Under the pieces are notes generated by a model, which was given only the letters and a program-made list of their open reading frames with translations, ran no database searches and was not told the origin of the DNA. DNA of 64,000 bases from an uncultured Erysipelotrichaceae bacterium. Its GTDB lineage: Bacteria; Bacillota_I; Bacilli_A; Erysipelotrichales; Erysipelotrichaceae. Location of the stretch: contig CAMVGT010000003.1 of NCBI GenBank assembly GCA_947167125.1, positions 1 to 64,000 on the forward strand. Direction: 5' to 3'. This document shows positions 28,667 through 37,318 of this stretch, piece after piece. Each line of letters starts with the position of its first letter. Positions within the stretch are counted from its first letter, which is position 1. The position numbers and the translations under genes were made by a program.

Positions 28667-30001
28667 ATGATCAGACTTTACAATTCCAGAACACTGAAAG
28701 TGGAAGACTTCAAACCGATTCATGAAGGACATGTGGACATGTATGTATGCGGCCCGACCGTATACAACTATGCGCATATCGGCAACGCGAGACCGATGGT
28801 TGTCTTTGATGTCCTCAAGAGACTGTTTGAAGCAGAAGGCTACACCGTCACTTATGTTTCCAACTTCACGGACGTTGATGACAAGATTATCAACAAAGCC
28901 GCTGAAGAAGGCACAACCGAAGGCGTGATTGCGGAACGCTATATCGAAGCGTATCAGGATGTCAGAAAACAGCTGAATACAGAGCTGCCGGACATCACGC
29001 CGCGCGTTACCGAAACAATGGATGAAATCATTGCGTTCATTGATGAACTGGTGAAGAGCGCCCATGCCTATGAAGCGGATGGAGATGTTTACTTCAGCGT
29101 GGAAAGCGTTCCGACCTATGGTGAGATTTCCCACCAGAAGCTCGATCAGCTGGAAGCCGGCGCAAGAATCGAAACCAACGACCAGAAGAGGAATCCGTAT
29201 GACTTCGCGCTCTGGAAGAAAACAGAAAACGGAATCAAGTGGAATTCCCCGTGGGGCGAAGGAAGACCGGGCTGGCATACAGAATGCGTTGTCATGATCA
29301 ATGACAACCTCGGTGAAATGATCGATATTCACGGCGGCGGAATGGATCTCAAATTCCCGCACCATGAAAACGAAGCGGCTCAGCAGGAAGCGCTGCACTG
29401 CAACCATCTTGCCAACTTCTGGGTTCATAACGCGATGGTCAACATCAATGGCGAAAAGATGTCCAAGTCCCTCGGCAATACCATGTGGGCAAAGGATGTC
29501 GTGGCTGAACTCGGCACCAATCTGACCAGATGGCTGGTGTCCAGTGTTCATTACCGCAAGGAACTCAATTTCTCCGATGAGACAATTGAAACAGCACGCA
29601 AGGAGCTCGATAAAGTTCTGACACCTTTGAAGCAGGCGGATATCAAAGCGGCTCTTGCCGGATGCGATATGGGCGAAGCTTATGATGAAGCTGCCTACCG
29701 TGCATTCCTTGACGCAATGGATGATGATATGAACACACCGAATGCCTATGCGGTGGTCTTTGATACAGTCAAAAAGCTGAATCAGGCATTGAGACAGAGA
29801 GAAATCAACTTTGAAGCTGCAGGTTCCTACAGAAATGCTGTGGAAAAAATGCTGGAAATCCTCGGCATTACTGTTGAAAAACCGGTCATTACAGAAGAGG
29901 ACAAAGAACTCTTTGCCAAGTGGAATGAAGCCAAGAAGGCAAAGGATTTTGCGACAGCAGATATCTACCGCGCACAGCTGAGTGAGAAGGGACTGCTTTA
30001 A
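28667..30001 (+). CDS. cysS: Cysteinyl-tRNA synthetase
   Basis: A 444-residue class I synthetase that charges tRNA-Cys. Start at 28667 (MIRLYNSRT) behind GGAGGAGAGG; the TTG at 28652 lies in front of the site. Zinc-ligand Cys28 and the HIGN signature (37-40) lie in CGPTVYNYAHIGN, further zinc-site residues in GWHTEC and HHENE, and the KMSKS loop is at 264-268. It ends with a basic C-terminal anticodon region, slightly short but complete. First gene of a cysS-mrnC-rlmB-sigma operon; the mrnC ATG overlaps its stop by one base. Confidence 0.97.
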   Translation: MIRLYNSRTLKVEDFKPIHEGHVDMYVCGPTVYNYAHIGNARPMVVFDVLKRLFEAEGYTVTYVSNFTDVDDKIINKAAEEGTTEGVIAERYIEAYQDVRKQLNTELPDITPRVTETMDEIIAFIDELVKSAHAYEADGDVYFSVESVPTYGEISHQKLDQLEAGARIETNDQKRNPYDFALWKKTENGIKWNSPWGEGRPGWHTECVVMINDNLGEMIDIHGGGMDLKFPHHENEAAQQEALHCNHLANFWVHNAMVNINGEKMSKSLGNTMWAKDVVAELGTNLTRWLVSSVHYRKELNFSDETIETARKELDKVLTPLKQADIKAALAGCDMGEAYDEAAYRAFLDAMDDDMNTPNAYAVVFDTVKKLNQALRQREINFEAAGSYRNAVEKMLEILGITVEKPVITEEDKELFAKWNEAKKAKDFATADIYRAQLSEKGLL

Positions 30002-30384
30002 TGAGCCCAAATGAATGTTCAGGAAGAACACTCGCGTTTTTAGGAGATGCTGTCTGGTCGCTTTATGTGCGTGAATTTCTGATCCGCAGCGGCCAGGGAA
30101 AGGGCAGCAGACTGCAGAAAATGAGCATTTCCTATGTGTCCGCGAAGGCACAGGCGCACATTTATGAAGTTCTTCATGAAGAAGGCTTCTTTACCGAAGA
30201 GGAAGAAGAGTACTACCGCCGGGGCAGAAACGGCAATGCCGGAGCTGTTCCGAATCATACAGATGTACAGACTTACCGGATGTCGACCGGATTTGAAGCG
30301 ATTCTCGGGGCTTTGCGCCTTTGTGGAAAAGATGAAAGAATAGCAGAAATCTGGGAAGAAACCGGGCGGTTGCTGGAGGTTTAG
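30001..30384 (+). CDS. mrnC: Mini-ribonuclease III (23S rRNA maturation)
   Basis: A 127-residue RNase III catalytic domain without a dsRNA-binding domain, the definition of Mini-III. Motifs include LAFLGDAVWSLYVREF (first acidic site), YVSAKAQA, RRGRN and TGFEAILGAL (second acidic site). It trims 23S rRNA precursor ends. The position directly after cysS and before rlmB matches the order in Bacillus, supporting the name. TAG is its stop codon. Confidence 0.93.
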   Translation: MSPNECSGRTLAFLGDAVWSLYVREFLIRSGQGKGSRLQKMSISYVSAKAQAHIYEVLHEEGFFTEEEEEYYRRGRNGNAGAVPNHTDVQTYRMSTGFEAILGALRLCGKDERIAEIWEETGRLLEV

Positions 30385-30386
30385 TT

Positions 30387-31106
30387 ATGGCACAATATGT
30401 CTACGGGAAAAACGTTGTCAGGCAGATGCTGGCTGACGGTGCTGAAATCAAGACGGTTTATCTGGCCGTCGATGACCGCGATCTTGCGGCTATGTGCCAG
30501 AAAAACCATGTGACCGTAAAGAAAAGTGACAGGAAGACCCTGACCCGCATGACCGGTACCGACCGGCATCAGGGTGTTGCCGCATTGATTGAGGATTACA
30601 GGCTGTACTCCGTAGATGACCTTGTCAATTCAGTCCCGCAGGGGCAGTACGGACTCATCATCATGCTGGATGAACTGGAAGATCCTCACAATCTCGGCGC
30701 TGTATTAAGAACTGCGGACGCAATCGGCGCGACCGGTGTCATTTTCAAGAAAACCCATGCAGTGGGCTTAACGCCGACGGTTGCCAAAGTCAGCGCCGGC
30801 GCGATTGATACCGTAAAATGCGCTGCCGTAACCAACCTTTCCAGAACCCTGGAAGATCTGAAGAAGAAAGGCTATTGGGCAGTCGGAGCGGATATGGACG
30901 GACAGGATTACCGGACCGTCGGTTATGATTTCAATACCGTGCTGATTATCGGAAACGAAGGAAAGGGCATCTCCCGCCTTCTGAGTGAGAAATGCGACTT
31001 TGTTGTATCTCTGCCGATGATCGGTAAAATCTCTTCGCTGAATGCCAGTGTCAGTGCCGGAATACTGATGTATTCCATTTATGATAAACGTCATCCCGTA
31101 CAGTAA
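30387..31106 (+). CDS. rlmB: 23S rRNA (guanosine-2'-O)-methyltransferase, TrmH/RlmB family
   Basis: A 239-residue SpoU-family enzyme. The N-terminal substrate-binding domain starts YVYGKNVVRQML, and the SAM-binding knot includes LDELEDPHNLGAVLRTADA, IIGNEGKGISRL and LPMIGKISSLNASVSAGILMY. It methylates a ribose 2'-OH in the peptidyl-transferase region of 23S rRNA. It sits 2 bp after mrnC, in the conserved order. The RlmB assignment is by motif and context. Confidence 0.93.
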   Translation: MAQYVYGKNVVRQMLADGAEIKTVYLAVDDRDLAAMCQKNHVTVKKSDRKTLTRMTGTDRHQGVAALIEDYRLYSVDDLVNSVPQGQYGLIIMLDELEDPHNLGAVLRTADAIGATGVIFKKTHAVGLTPTVAKVSAGAIDTVKCAAVTNLSRTLEDLKKKGYWAVGADMDGQDYRTVGYDFNTVLIIGNEGKGISRLLSEKCDFVVSLPMIGKISSLNASVSAGILMYSIYDKRHPVQ

Positions 31107-31117
31107 CGGGAGGCGAT

Positions 31118-31732
31118 ATGGAATCTGAAAACATATACGAACTTCTTTACATGGCCCATCTGAATGATCAATACGCAAAGGCAGCCCTTTACGAGCATTT
31201 CACAGGAATGTTCAAGAGCATTGTCAAAAATGCGGTCTCTGCGTATTCCATCCCGATGGAATCTTATTGGGACGACGTTTTACAGGAAGTATCCATGACA
31301 CTGTATGACGCGATTGAGCGATACCGTGATGATCAGGATACAGCGTTCATAACTTTCCTGTGCGTTCTTGCCAGACGGAAGGCATCAAATGTATGCCGCC
31401 GCTTAGCCCGGCCTTACACGCGTTTCGGAGATATCATGAGTCTGGACGGAAAAATCGGGGAAGATAACGGTTACTCCGTCGTCGAGCAGACTGACCGGAT
31501 GAATGATCCGGTTTACGCAATGTACTATCACGATGCGGAAGAAAGGCTGAGAAAAGTACTGGAAACATTGTCCCCGAAAGAACTGGACGCACTGCAGGCA
31601 TGGCTGAATTCGGAAAGCTACGAAGACGGCGCAAAGCGGAACGGAATCTCATACAAGGCATGGGACGGACGCAGGCACCGTGTGAGAAAGAAAATCCATC
31701 AGGCTGTGTTTGACGACGATTCAGACAAGTAG
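31118..31732 (+). CDS. Sigma-70 family RNA polymerase sigma factor (SigH position)
   Basis: A 204-residue protein with a sigma region 2-like N-terminus (YWDDVLQEVSMTLYDAIERYRDDQDTAFITFLCVLARRKASN) and a region 4-like C-terminus (LSPKELDALQAWLNSESYEDGAKRNGISYKAWDGRRHRVRKKI). In Bacillus, the order cysS-mrnC-rlmB-yacP-sigH occurs at this place; here yacP is absent and the sigma gene follows rlmB directly. Divergence is large, so SigH orthology is inferred mainly from position. It may direct an alternative regulon such as stationary-phase or competence genes. Confidence 0.8.
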   Translation: MESENIYELLYMAHLNDQYAKAALYEHFTGMFKSIVKNAVSAYSIPMESYWDDVLQEVSMTLYDAIERYRDDQDTAFITFLCVLARRKASNVCRRLARPYTRFGDIMSLDGKIGEDNGYSVVEQTDRMNDPVYAMYYHDAEERLRKVLETLSPKELDALQAWLNSESYEDGAKRNGISYKAWDGRRHRVRKKIHQAVFDDDSDK

Positions 31733-31734
31733 AA

Positions 31735-31783
31735 AAAACGCCGGAATGCGGCAGTTTAATCAACTGTACGCATACGGCGTTTT
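31735..31783. terminator. Bidirectional terminator
   Basis: AAAACGCCG (31735-31743) pairs with CGGCGTTTT (31775-31783), with an inner ATGCGGCAGTT/AACTGTACGCAT stem. It separates the sigma gene from the convergent BCCT gene. Confidence 0.9.
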
Positions 31784-31790
31784 CATTTTG

Positions 31791-33317
31791 TTATTTCTGA
31801 ATGGATTCCGCTTTTTCTTTTAAATATGCATCCGCGTCCTTGATGAAGCTGACGATCATGATGATCATGATCAGGCCGATCGGGAAGGCGGAAATGATAC
31901 TGACGGACTGAATGTTATTCATGGAGCTTTCCGAAAAGACCAGAGCGATCGGAAGCACAATCAGCAGCAGACACCAGAGAAGCGTAATCAGTGTATGCGG
32001 CTTTTCATTTTCATCCAGATGCTTGTAGCTGTAGCATGCGGCAGTATAGGCAATGGAGTCAAACGATGTGGCATAGAAGGCGATCATCAGTACCAGAATC
32101 AGCACAAGGAAGAAGGAAGTAAACGGCATGGTGTTGATAATGCTGAGGATGATCTCATACATATCGCCGCTTGCGGCATACTGTGCCAGGAAGTCATAGG
32201 TTCCTGCCGTCTGCAGTCCGAAGGAATAATTTCCCAGGACAATGAAGCTGATGATTGTGGAACCGACGCCGAATACGTAGCCGCCGAGAATCGTCTGCCG
32301 GATGGTTCTTCCTTTGGAAATATTTCCGATGAAGAAGGGTGCCGCGATGCACCAGACCATCCAGTAAGCCCAGTAGTAGATTGTCCAGTCCTGCGGGAAG
32401 TTGTTTGTCCTTGCCGGATCGGTATAGGTTGCCAGTTCAATGAAATGCTGGATCATTTTGCCGAGCGACTGGAATCCGTATTCAATTGCGAATCTTCCCT
32501 GTCCGCCAACCAGAAGCACCAGCGCGAGAAGGCCGAAGAAGAGATAGATGCACAGTTTTGCAAGAAATCCGATTCCCTTGAAGCCATGCAGAACGGCATA
32601 GGTATATACCGCACATGTGATCAGAAGGATGATGATCGTGACTGCTGTTCTGCTGATTTCAATGCCGAACAGTTTCACGATGATGCTTGCCATCAGAGGG
32701 GTAGCGACGCTGAATGTTGTGGCGGTTCCTGCAAGCAGCGCGAATAAGGCAAAGAGGTCAATGATTCTTCCCCATAAGCCATCGGCATGTTTTCCGATCA
32801 CCGGCCTGCAGGCTTCTGAATATCTCTGCTTTGTACGCTTGCGCACATGTAACATGAATCCGAAGGCGACAGCGAGCACTAGATAGAATGCCCAGGGAAT
32901 AAAGCTCCAGTGGAACAGCGGGAAGACGCCTGCCCATTCTTCAATTGAACCCATTTCCGCCACATGGGGATTGGCCGCATAGAAGATCCATTCAAAGAAG
33001 GAATAGAAGACAATATCCGCCGCAAGTCCGCAGGTAAACATCATCGATCCCCAGGTGAAGAAGGAATACTGCGGTTTTTCATCCGGAGAACCCAGTACGA
33101 TGTTTCCGTATTTTGAAATACAGAGCCAGATGGAAACGGCAAGAATGCCGATGCCGAGAATGATGTAATAGATGCCCAGCGTATCGCCGAAGAAGAAGCG
33201 GACCTGGGAAATGACGGTGTTGGAAGATTCCGGCCAGATAAACAGAACACCGGAAAGGCTCATGATCAGGATAAACGGCAATAATGTGATCAGCCAGTCA
33301 ATTCTGCCCTTATTCAT
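31791..33317 (-). CDS. BCCT family transporter (choline/betaine/carnitine type)
   Basis: The start at 33317 (MNKGRIDWLITLLPF) is preceded by GGGAGG; upstream in-frame starts lie within the neighbouring gene. The 508-residue protein has about 12 helices and BCCT features: FTWGSMMFTCGLAADIVFYSFFEW early and the Trp-rich segment QDWTIYYWAYWMVWCIAAPFFIG. It overlaps the LicC-like gene by 8 bp and lies in an operon with a choline kinase, so it probably imports choline for phosphocholine synthesis, taking the place of LicB in other lic operons. Substrate inferred from context. Confidence 0.88.
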   Translation of the reverse strand: MNKGRIDWLITLLPFILIMSLSGVLFIWPESSNTVISQVRFFFGDTLGIYYIILGIGILAVSIWLCISKYGNIVLGSPDEKPQYSFFTWGSMMFTCGLAADIVFYSFFEWIFYAANPHVAEMGSIEEWAGVFPLFHWSFIPWAFYLVLAVAFGFMLHVRKRTKQRYSEACRPVIGKHADGLWGRIIDLFALFALLAGTATTFSVATPLMASIIVKLFGIEISRTAVTIIILLITCAVYTYAVLHGFKGIGFLAKLCIYLFFGLLALVLLVGGQGRFAIEYGFQSLGKMIQHFIELATYTDPARTNNFPQDWTIYYWAYWMVWCIAAPFFIGNISKGRTIRQTILGGYVFGVGSTIISFIVLGNYSFGLQTAGTYDFLAQYAASGDMYEIILSIINTMPFTSFFLVLILVLMIAFYATSFDSIAYTAACYSYKHLDENEKPHTLITLLWCLLLIVLPIALVFSESSMNNIQSVSIISAFPIGLIMIIMIVSFIKDADAYLKEKAESIQK

Positions 33318-34050
33318 TGTTTCCTCCCTTAGGCACATAGCCTTCATAGCGATGATCCAGAGAAACCAGTTCCTCATAATTGTCGATTTCTATGATGTCA
33401 TCGGCTTTCATCGGATAGATACCGAGTGTATATTCTTCGGGATAGCAGAACATCGGAACATCATCCCAATAGATCTGCCTGTTTTTCTTTTCTTCAAATT
33501 CAATTTCAAGATGGCGTTTCAGCTTTTTTCCGTCTTCTTCAGACCATCTGGAAACGGAATAGAGCTGCCATCCTCCTCTGCCGCCGGTTCTCGAGCAGGA
33601 TGTCACGATTCCGTTTTTCTCCTGCATCAGCCATTCATTCGTTTCCTCATCGGTCCAGATTCCGTTGTATCCGGAAAGGGTGAAGGAAGGATTCAGAATG
33701 GCAGGATTGTAAATAATCTGATCGCCATCCAGAATCATGCAGTCAGAGAGATGATCTCTTGCCATATAAAGCGATGAGATGTTATTGCAGGAATCATAAT
33801 AAGGATTTTCGATAATCGTGAGATCCGGATAGGTATCTTCGAGAATCCGGAACTGTTCCTTAAGATATCCGGTGACAACATAGATTTCATTGATTCCGTT
33901 TTTATGAAGCGCGTCGATGACGGATTCAATCATCCGTTTTCCGTTGACCCGGATCATCGGTTTGGGAATATCCAGGGATACCGGATGCATACGGTTGCCG
34001 GTACCTGCCGCAACGATGACAGCGCGCTTTACGCGATTCGGTCCATTCAT
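33310..34050 (-). CDS. LicC-like nucleotidyltransferase (CTP:phosphocholine cytidylyltransferase type)
   Basis: A 246-residue nucleotidyltransferase with the sugar-nucleotidyltransferase signature VAAGTGNRMHPVSLDIPKPMIRVNG. A second conserved part, YVVTGYLKEQF and NPYYDSCNNISSLYMA, and LDGDQIIY (metal site Asp) resemble LicC, which makes CDP-choline from CTP and phosphocholine. It overlaps the fused choline kinase gene by 4 bp (ATGA). Because the fusion already has such a domain, the two may differ in substrate or form a heteromer. Confidence 0.8.
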   Translation of the reverse strand: MNGPNRVKRAVIVAAGTGNRMHPVSLDIPKPMIRVNGKRMIESVIDALHKNGINEIYVVTGYLKEQFRILEDTYPDLTIIENPYYDSCNNISSLYMARDHLSDCMILDGDQIIYNPAILNPSFTLSGYNGIWTDEETNEWLMQEKNGIVTSCSRTGGRGGWQLYSVSRWSEEDGKKLKRHLEIEFEEKKNRQIYWDDVPMFCYPEEYTLGIYPMKADDIIEIDNYEELVSLDHRYEGYVPKGGNNE

Positions 34051-35813
34051 GCGTCTTCCTCCTTCATCAGTTCTTCCGCATAGCGGGAATAGTCTTTCGC
34101 AAAACGGTACTGGCGCAGACTGTATTCTCCGAATTCCACTCCCAGAATGCTTTTGAATTCACACCAGTTGGACCAGAGGAGTCCGCACATTGCGATATAG
34201 CAGTAAATCTTCGCTCTTGTCTTACGGCCGCAGTTTCCTTCGAAATAGATGTCAATCAGCCTGTCAGCCTGTGTTTTGTTATAAAGGCTGTAGATGATAA
34301 ACATTGCGATATCGACATGGGGATCCTGCATGCCCGCATATTCCCAGTCGGTCAGCTGCAGTTGTTCTTCTCCGTTTTGATCGCAGTAGAACAGGAAGTT
34401 GTCAGGGACCGCATCGATATGGGTCAGACAGTATTCCTTTTCGGCAGAGTCTATGTAAGAACGCAGTGAGAATACTTTTTCTTTTGTTTTCCGGTAGTCC
34501 CGGTACATGGAAGAAGCACCGTTCCATAATGATTCATAGAAATCAATCTGCCGGAAGATATCAAATTCATGAGGAACCTGAAGCTTCATCTCATGAAATT
34601 GCTTTAAAATCTTCATGCATTTACGAAGATCGTTTTCATCCAGAGGATCGCAGACTCTAACATCATCGAGGAACGCGGTGATCTTATAACCGTTGGCAGG
34701 ATTGATGTATACCGGATCATCGCATAATCCTTTTCCGCTGATTGCCTGATAGACAGCTGCTTCATTGACACGGTTGATTAAACGGTCAGTTCCTTCACCG
34801 GGAATCCGCATGATGTATTTTCTGTCTCTGACGCTGAAGAGGAAAGAACGGTTGGTCATTCCTTTTTTCAGAACCTGGATATCCTTGACTTCATATTCAC
34901 GCGCATGCAGTGCGTCGCAGATTGTCCGGATTGCGTCGGATTGAAGCTGGGAAGAATGGGAATCGAGATCTCTCAGCTGTTCATAGGTATTGATTTCAAC
35001 ATAGGAATCGGAAGGAACTGTCTTCGCATTGACGATCATTCTGTCCTTTTCATACAATGCCGTTTCCCAGAAGGATGAATCATATTTGTTTTCACGATCC
35101 AGCTTTTTCAGCTTTTCACGGACTGTTTCCGCTTCTTTCCCCGCAAGATAGCTGATTCCGATCATCCGGTTTCCCTTCTGATTTTCTTTGATCCTGAGCA
35201 GTTCATTTTTCCGGTTTACACGCACCGCGCTTTCTTCATCATCGGAATCGGAAACCATATACCAGGAATACAGTTCTGTTTCATGGAACGGATTCTCTTT
35301 GGCCCATACATCGCAGGGAATGATATAAGTGTGATCAATCCGGTCAGCGGCTAAAGCCAGGGAATGAAGATTGTTTCTTGATGCATATTCGGAATTGATG
35401 ATCAGATCAACGCCGAAGTCATCCATGAGATATTCGAAGGATTCCTTCATGAATCCAGCCACAACAGCAATATCTTTGATTCCGGCTTCATGAAGCTGAT
35501 GGATGATCCGTTCGATCAATGGTTCGCCATTGACTTCCAGAAATGCCTTTGGCGCGGAAAGATTGATCGGAACCATGCGCATGCCGAAGCCTGCCGCAAG
35601 AATTACTGCGTTTTTCGGTTTGCTGTTCAGGATCAGTTCTTCTGCTTTTTCTGTCAGTCTTCCGGCATAATCCAGAAGCGAAGCGTCTGTCAGTTCTTTG
35701 AGTGTTTTGTTTACTGCCCCAAGAGAAAGACCGGTTATTTCGGCCAGTTTTCTCTGACTGGCTTTGGGGTTATTGAGGATTGCGGTCAGCAGATCCGCCT
35801 GCAATATGTTCAT
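34047..35813 (-). CDS. HTH - LicC-like nucleotidyltransferase - choline kinase (LicA-like) fusion
   Basis: Start at 35813 (MNILQADLLTAILNNPKA) behind AGGAG; the TTG at 35822 falls next to the site. The 588-residue protein has three parts: a winged-helix domain (about 1-60, RKLAEITGLSLGAVNKTLKEL), a nucleotidyltransferase (about 67-295, VILAAGFGMRMVPINLSAPKAFLEVNGEPL) and a choline/ethanolamine kinase domain (about 300-580). The last carries LTHIDAVPDNFLF (catalytic HxDxxxxN) and LTDWEYAGMQDPHVDIA (metal-binding Asp). It could phosphorylate choline and activate it to CDP-choline in one chain. The HTH suggests autoregulation, perhaps through the inverted repeat upstream. Confidence 0.85.
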   Translation of the reverse strand: MNILQADLLTAILNNPKASQRKLAEITGLSLGAVNKTLKELTDASLLDYAGRLTEKAEELILNSKPKNAVILAAGFGMRMVPINLSAPKAFLEVNGEPLIERIIHQLHEAGIKDIAVVAGFMKESFEYLMDDFGVDLIINSEYASRNNLHSLALAADRIDHTYIIPCDVWAKENPFHETELYSWYMVSDSDDEESAVRVNRKNELLRIKENQKGNRMIGISYLAGKEAETVREKLKKLDRENKYDSSFWETALYEKDRMIVNAKTVPSDSYVEINTYEQLRDLDSHSSQLQSDAIRTICDALHAREYEVKDIQVLKKGMTNRSFLFSVRDRKYIMRIPGEGTDRLINRVNEAAVYQAISGKGLCDDPVYINPANGYKITAFLDDVRVCDPLDENDLRKCMKILKQFHEMKLQVPHEFDIFRQIDFYESLWNGASSMYRDYRKTKEKVFSLRSYIDSAEKEYCLTHIDAVPDNFLFYCDQNGEEQLQLTDWEYAGMQDPHVDIAMFIIYSLYNKTQADRLIDIYFEGNCGRKTRAKIYCYIAMCGLLWSNWCEFKSILGVEFGEYSLRQYRFAKDYSRYAEELMKEEDA

Positions 35814-35847
35814 AAAAGTCAACTCCTATAGTTTTCGTGAACGGCAA

Positions 35848-35874
35848 TGCGCAATAAAAATGCGTCATTGCGCA
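35848..35874. promoter_or_regulatory. Inverted repeat, candidate operator of the choline operon
   Basis: TGCGCAAT (35848-35855) and ATTGCGCA (35867-35874) are perfect 8-bp inverted half-sites with an 11-bp spacer, just upstream of the fusion gene. This spacing puts the half-sites nearly two helical turns apart, as expected for a dimeric winged-helix protein. The rest of the intergenic stretch to 36052 shows no further gene. Confidence 0.5.
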
Positions 35875-36052
35875 GCGTTTGTAGACAAATACAAGGAATA
35901 TAGTAACACAGATCTACTGATAAGTGGGAATAGGATGGATAACCTTAATATTTACAGCTGAATGCCGGCTTTGTTCACTTTCATGAAATTCCTGCATGTA
36001 TTTCCTGATTTTTAATGTATACTGTTCGCGGTAAAAAAGAAGGAGGCCGCTT

Positions 36053-37270
36053 ATGCGCAAAATATTCCGGACCGGCAATTTTCTGATTCCCAAACATGAA
36101 TATCTTTCTTCCTGGCCCGTGATTGCGGTCGATCAGTATACTTCGCAGCCTGAATACTGGCAGAAGGTAAAGGAACAGGTTTCTTCACGACCTTCCGCGC
36201 TGAACTGTGTTCTGCCGGAAGTATATCTTTCTGAAGGCAATACCGATCAGATTGAAGTGATTCATAAGCAGATGAAGGAATATCTGGAAGCCGGTCTGTT
36301 TGATGAATATCCTTCTTCCTATATTTATATTGAAAGAACCCTTTCTTCCGGAAAGGTAAGAAAAGGCGTTCTTGGCTGTATGGATCTGGAAGCGTATGAC
36401 TATCGTGATCATACCGATCTTCCTGTACGTGCAACTGAAAAGACTGTCATTGAACGTCTTCCTTCCCGGATTGCGGTCAGAACCGGCGCAGTGATGGAAC
36501 TGTCGCATGTGATTCTGCTCTGCGATGATGAAAGAAGACAGCTGATTGAATCGATTGATCCATCATCTCTTCCGCTTCTTTATGATCTGGAACTGATGTG
36601 CAATGGCGGCCATATCAAAGGCTGGCTTGTGGCAGGAAAAGATGCGGAAGCATTTGATGAGCGTCTGGAACAGTATTACAGAGACAAAGAAGGCAAAACA
36701 TTCCTGTTTGCGGCAGGGGATGGCAATCATTCCATTGCGGCCGCAAAGGAAGTATATGAAGAAATGAAAAAGGATCATCCTGAAATCGGTGATCCTGAAA
36801 GACCCGAACGCTATATGTCGGTGGAACTGGAAAATCTTCATGATCCGATCCAGGTGTTTGAACCGATTCACAGGGTTGTATACAACGCCGATCCAAAACA
36901 GATTCTCAATGAACTGAAAGAAGAAAGAGGCAGTGAAGACGGAGAAGTACTGAGGTGGTATTCCGAAGGAACATCCGGTGAAATGCGGATTGATATTTCC
37001 GATACCGGCTATATGACCGGAACGGTACAGAAGTTCCTTGACCGCTATGAAAACCGGTACGGATGCGATTTCGACTATATCCATGATCTGGAAAATCTGA
37101 CGCAGCTGTGCAGTCAGCCCAGTGTCATCGGATTTGAACTGCCGCCGCTGGAAAATACCGCATTCTTTGAAACGATTGAAAAGAACGGCGTCTATGTGCG
37201 CAAGACATTCTCCATCGGAGAATCGGATGACAAGCGGTTCTATCTTGAAACAAGAAAAATTATGAAATGA
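36053..37270 (+). CDS. DUF1015 family protein
   Basis: A 405-residue cytoplasmic protein. The motifs VIAVDQYTSQPEYW, GVLGCMDLEAYDY and FAAGDGNHSIAAAKEVYEE correspond to the DUF1015 pattern, whose DGNH/DGHH segment looks like an active site. Function of the family is not firmly established; members have been linked to serine or phosphoserine metabolism, which I would not claim here. It stands alone between the choline operon and the glycan trio, with an AAGGAGG site and a bidirectional terminator behind it. A TATACT -10 box lies at 36018-36023, but no clear -35. Confidence 0.82.
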   Translation: MRKIFRTGNFLIPKHEYLSSWPVIAVDQYTSQPEYWQKVKEQVSSRPSALNCVLPEVYLSEGNTDQIEVIHKQMKEYLEAGLFDEYPSSYIYIERTLSSGKVRKGVLGCMDLEAYDYRDHTDLPVRATEKTVIERLPSRIAVRTGAVMELSHVILLCDDERRQLIESIDPSSLPLLYDLELMCNGGHIKGWLVAGKDAEAFDERLEQYYRDKEGKTFLFAAGDGNHSIAAAKEVYEEMKKDHPEIGDPERPERYMSVELENLHDPIQVFEPIHRVVYNADPKQILNELKEERGSEDGEVLRWYSEGTSGEMRIDISDTGYMTGTVQKFLDRYENRYGCDFDYIHDLENLTQLCSQPSVIGFELPPLENTAFFETIEKNGVYVRKTFSIGESDDKRFYLETRKIMK

Positions 37271-37271
37271 A

Positions 37272-37317
37272 AAACAGATCCGTATGCCTGATGTGGTGTA
37301 CGGATCTGTTTGTTTTT
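37272..37317. terminator. Bidirectional terminator
   Basis: AAACAGATCCGTA (37272-37284) pairs perfectly with TACGGATCTGTTT (37299-37311), followed by T-rich sequence. It separates the convergent DUF1015 and GT4 genes. Confidence 0.92.
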
Positions 37318-37318
37318 C

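Noticed and set aside
28481..30151. 556-codon minus-strand frame across cysS and its leader
   Set aside because: It is antisense to an unambiguous cysteinyl-tRNA synthetase and its T-box, and the translation shows no family features.
31995..32747. Plus-strand frame over the BCCT gene
   Set aside because: Low-complexity translation opposite a well supported transporter.
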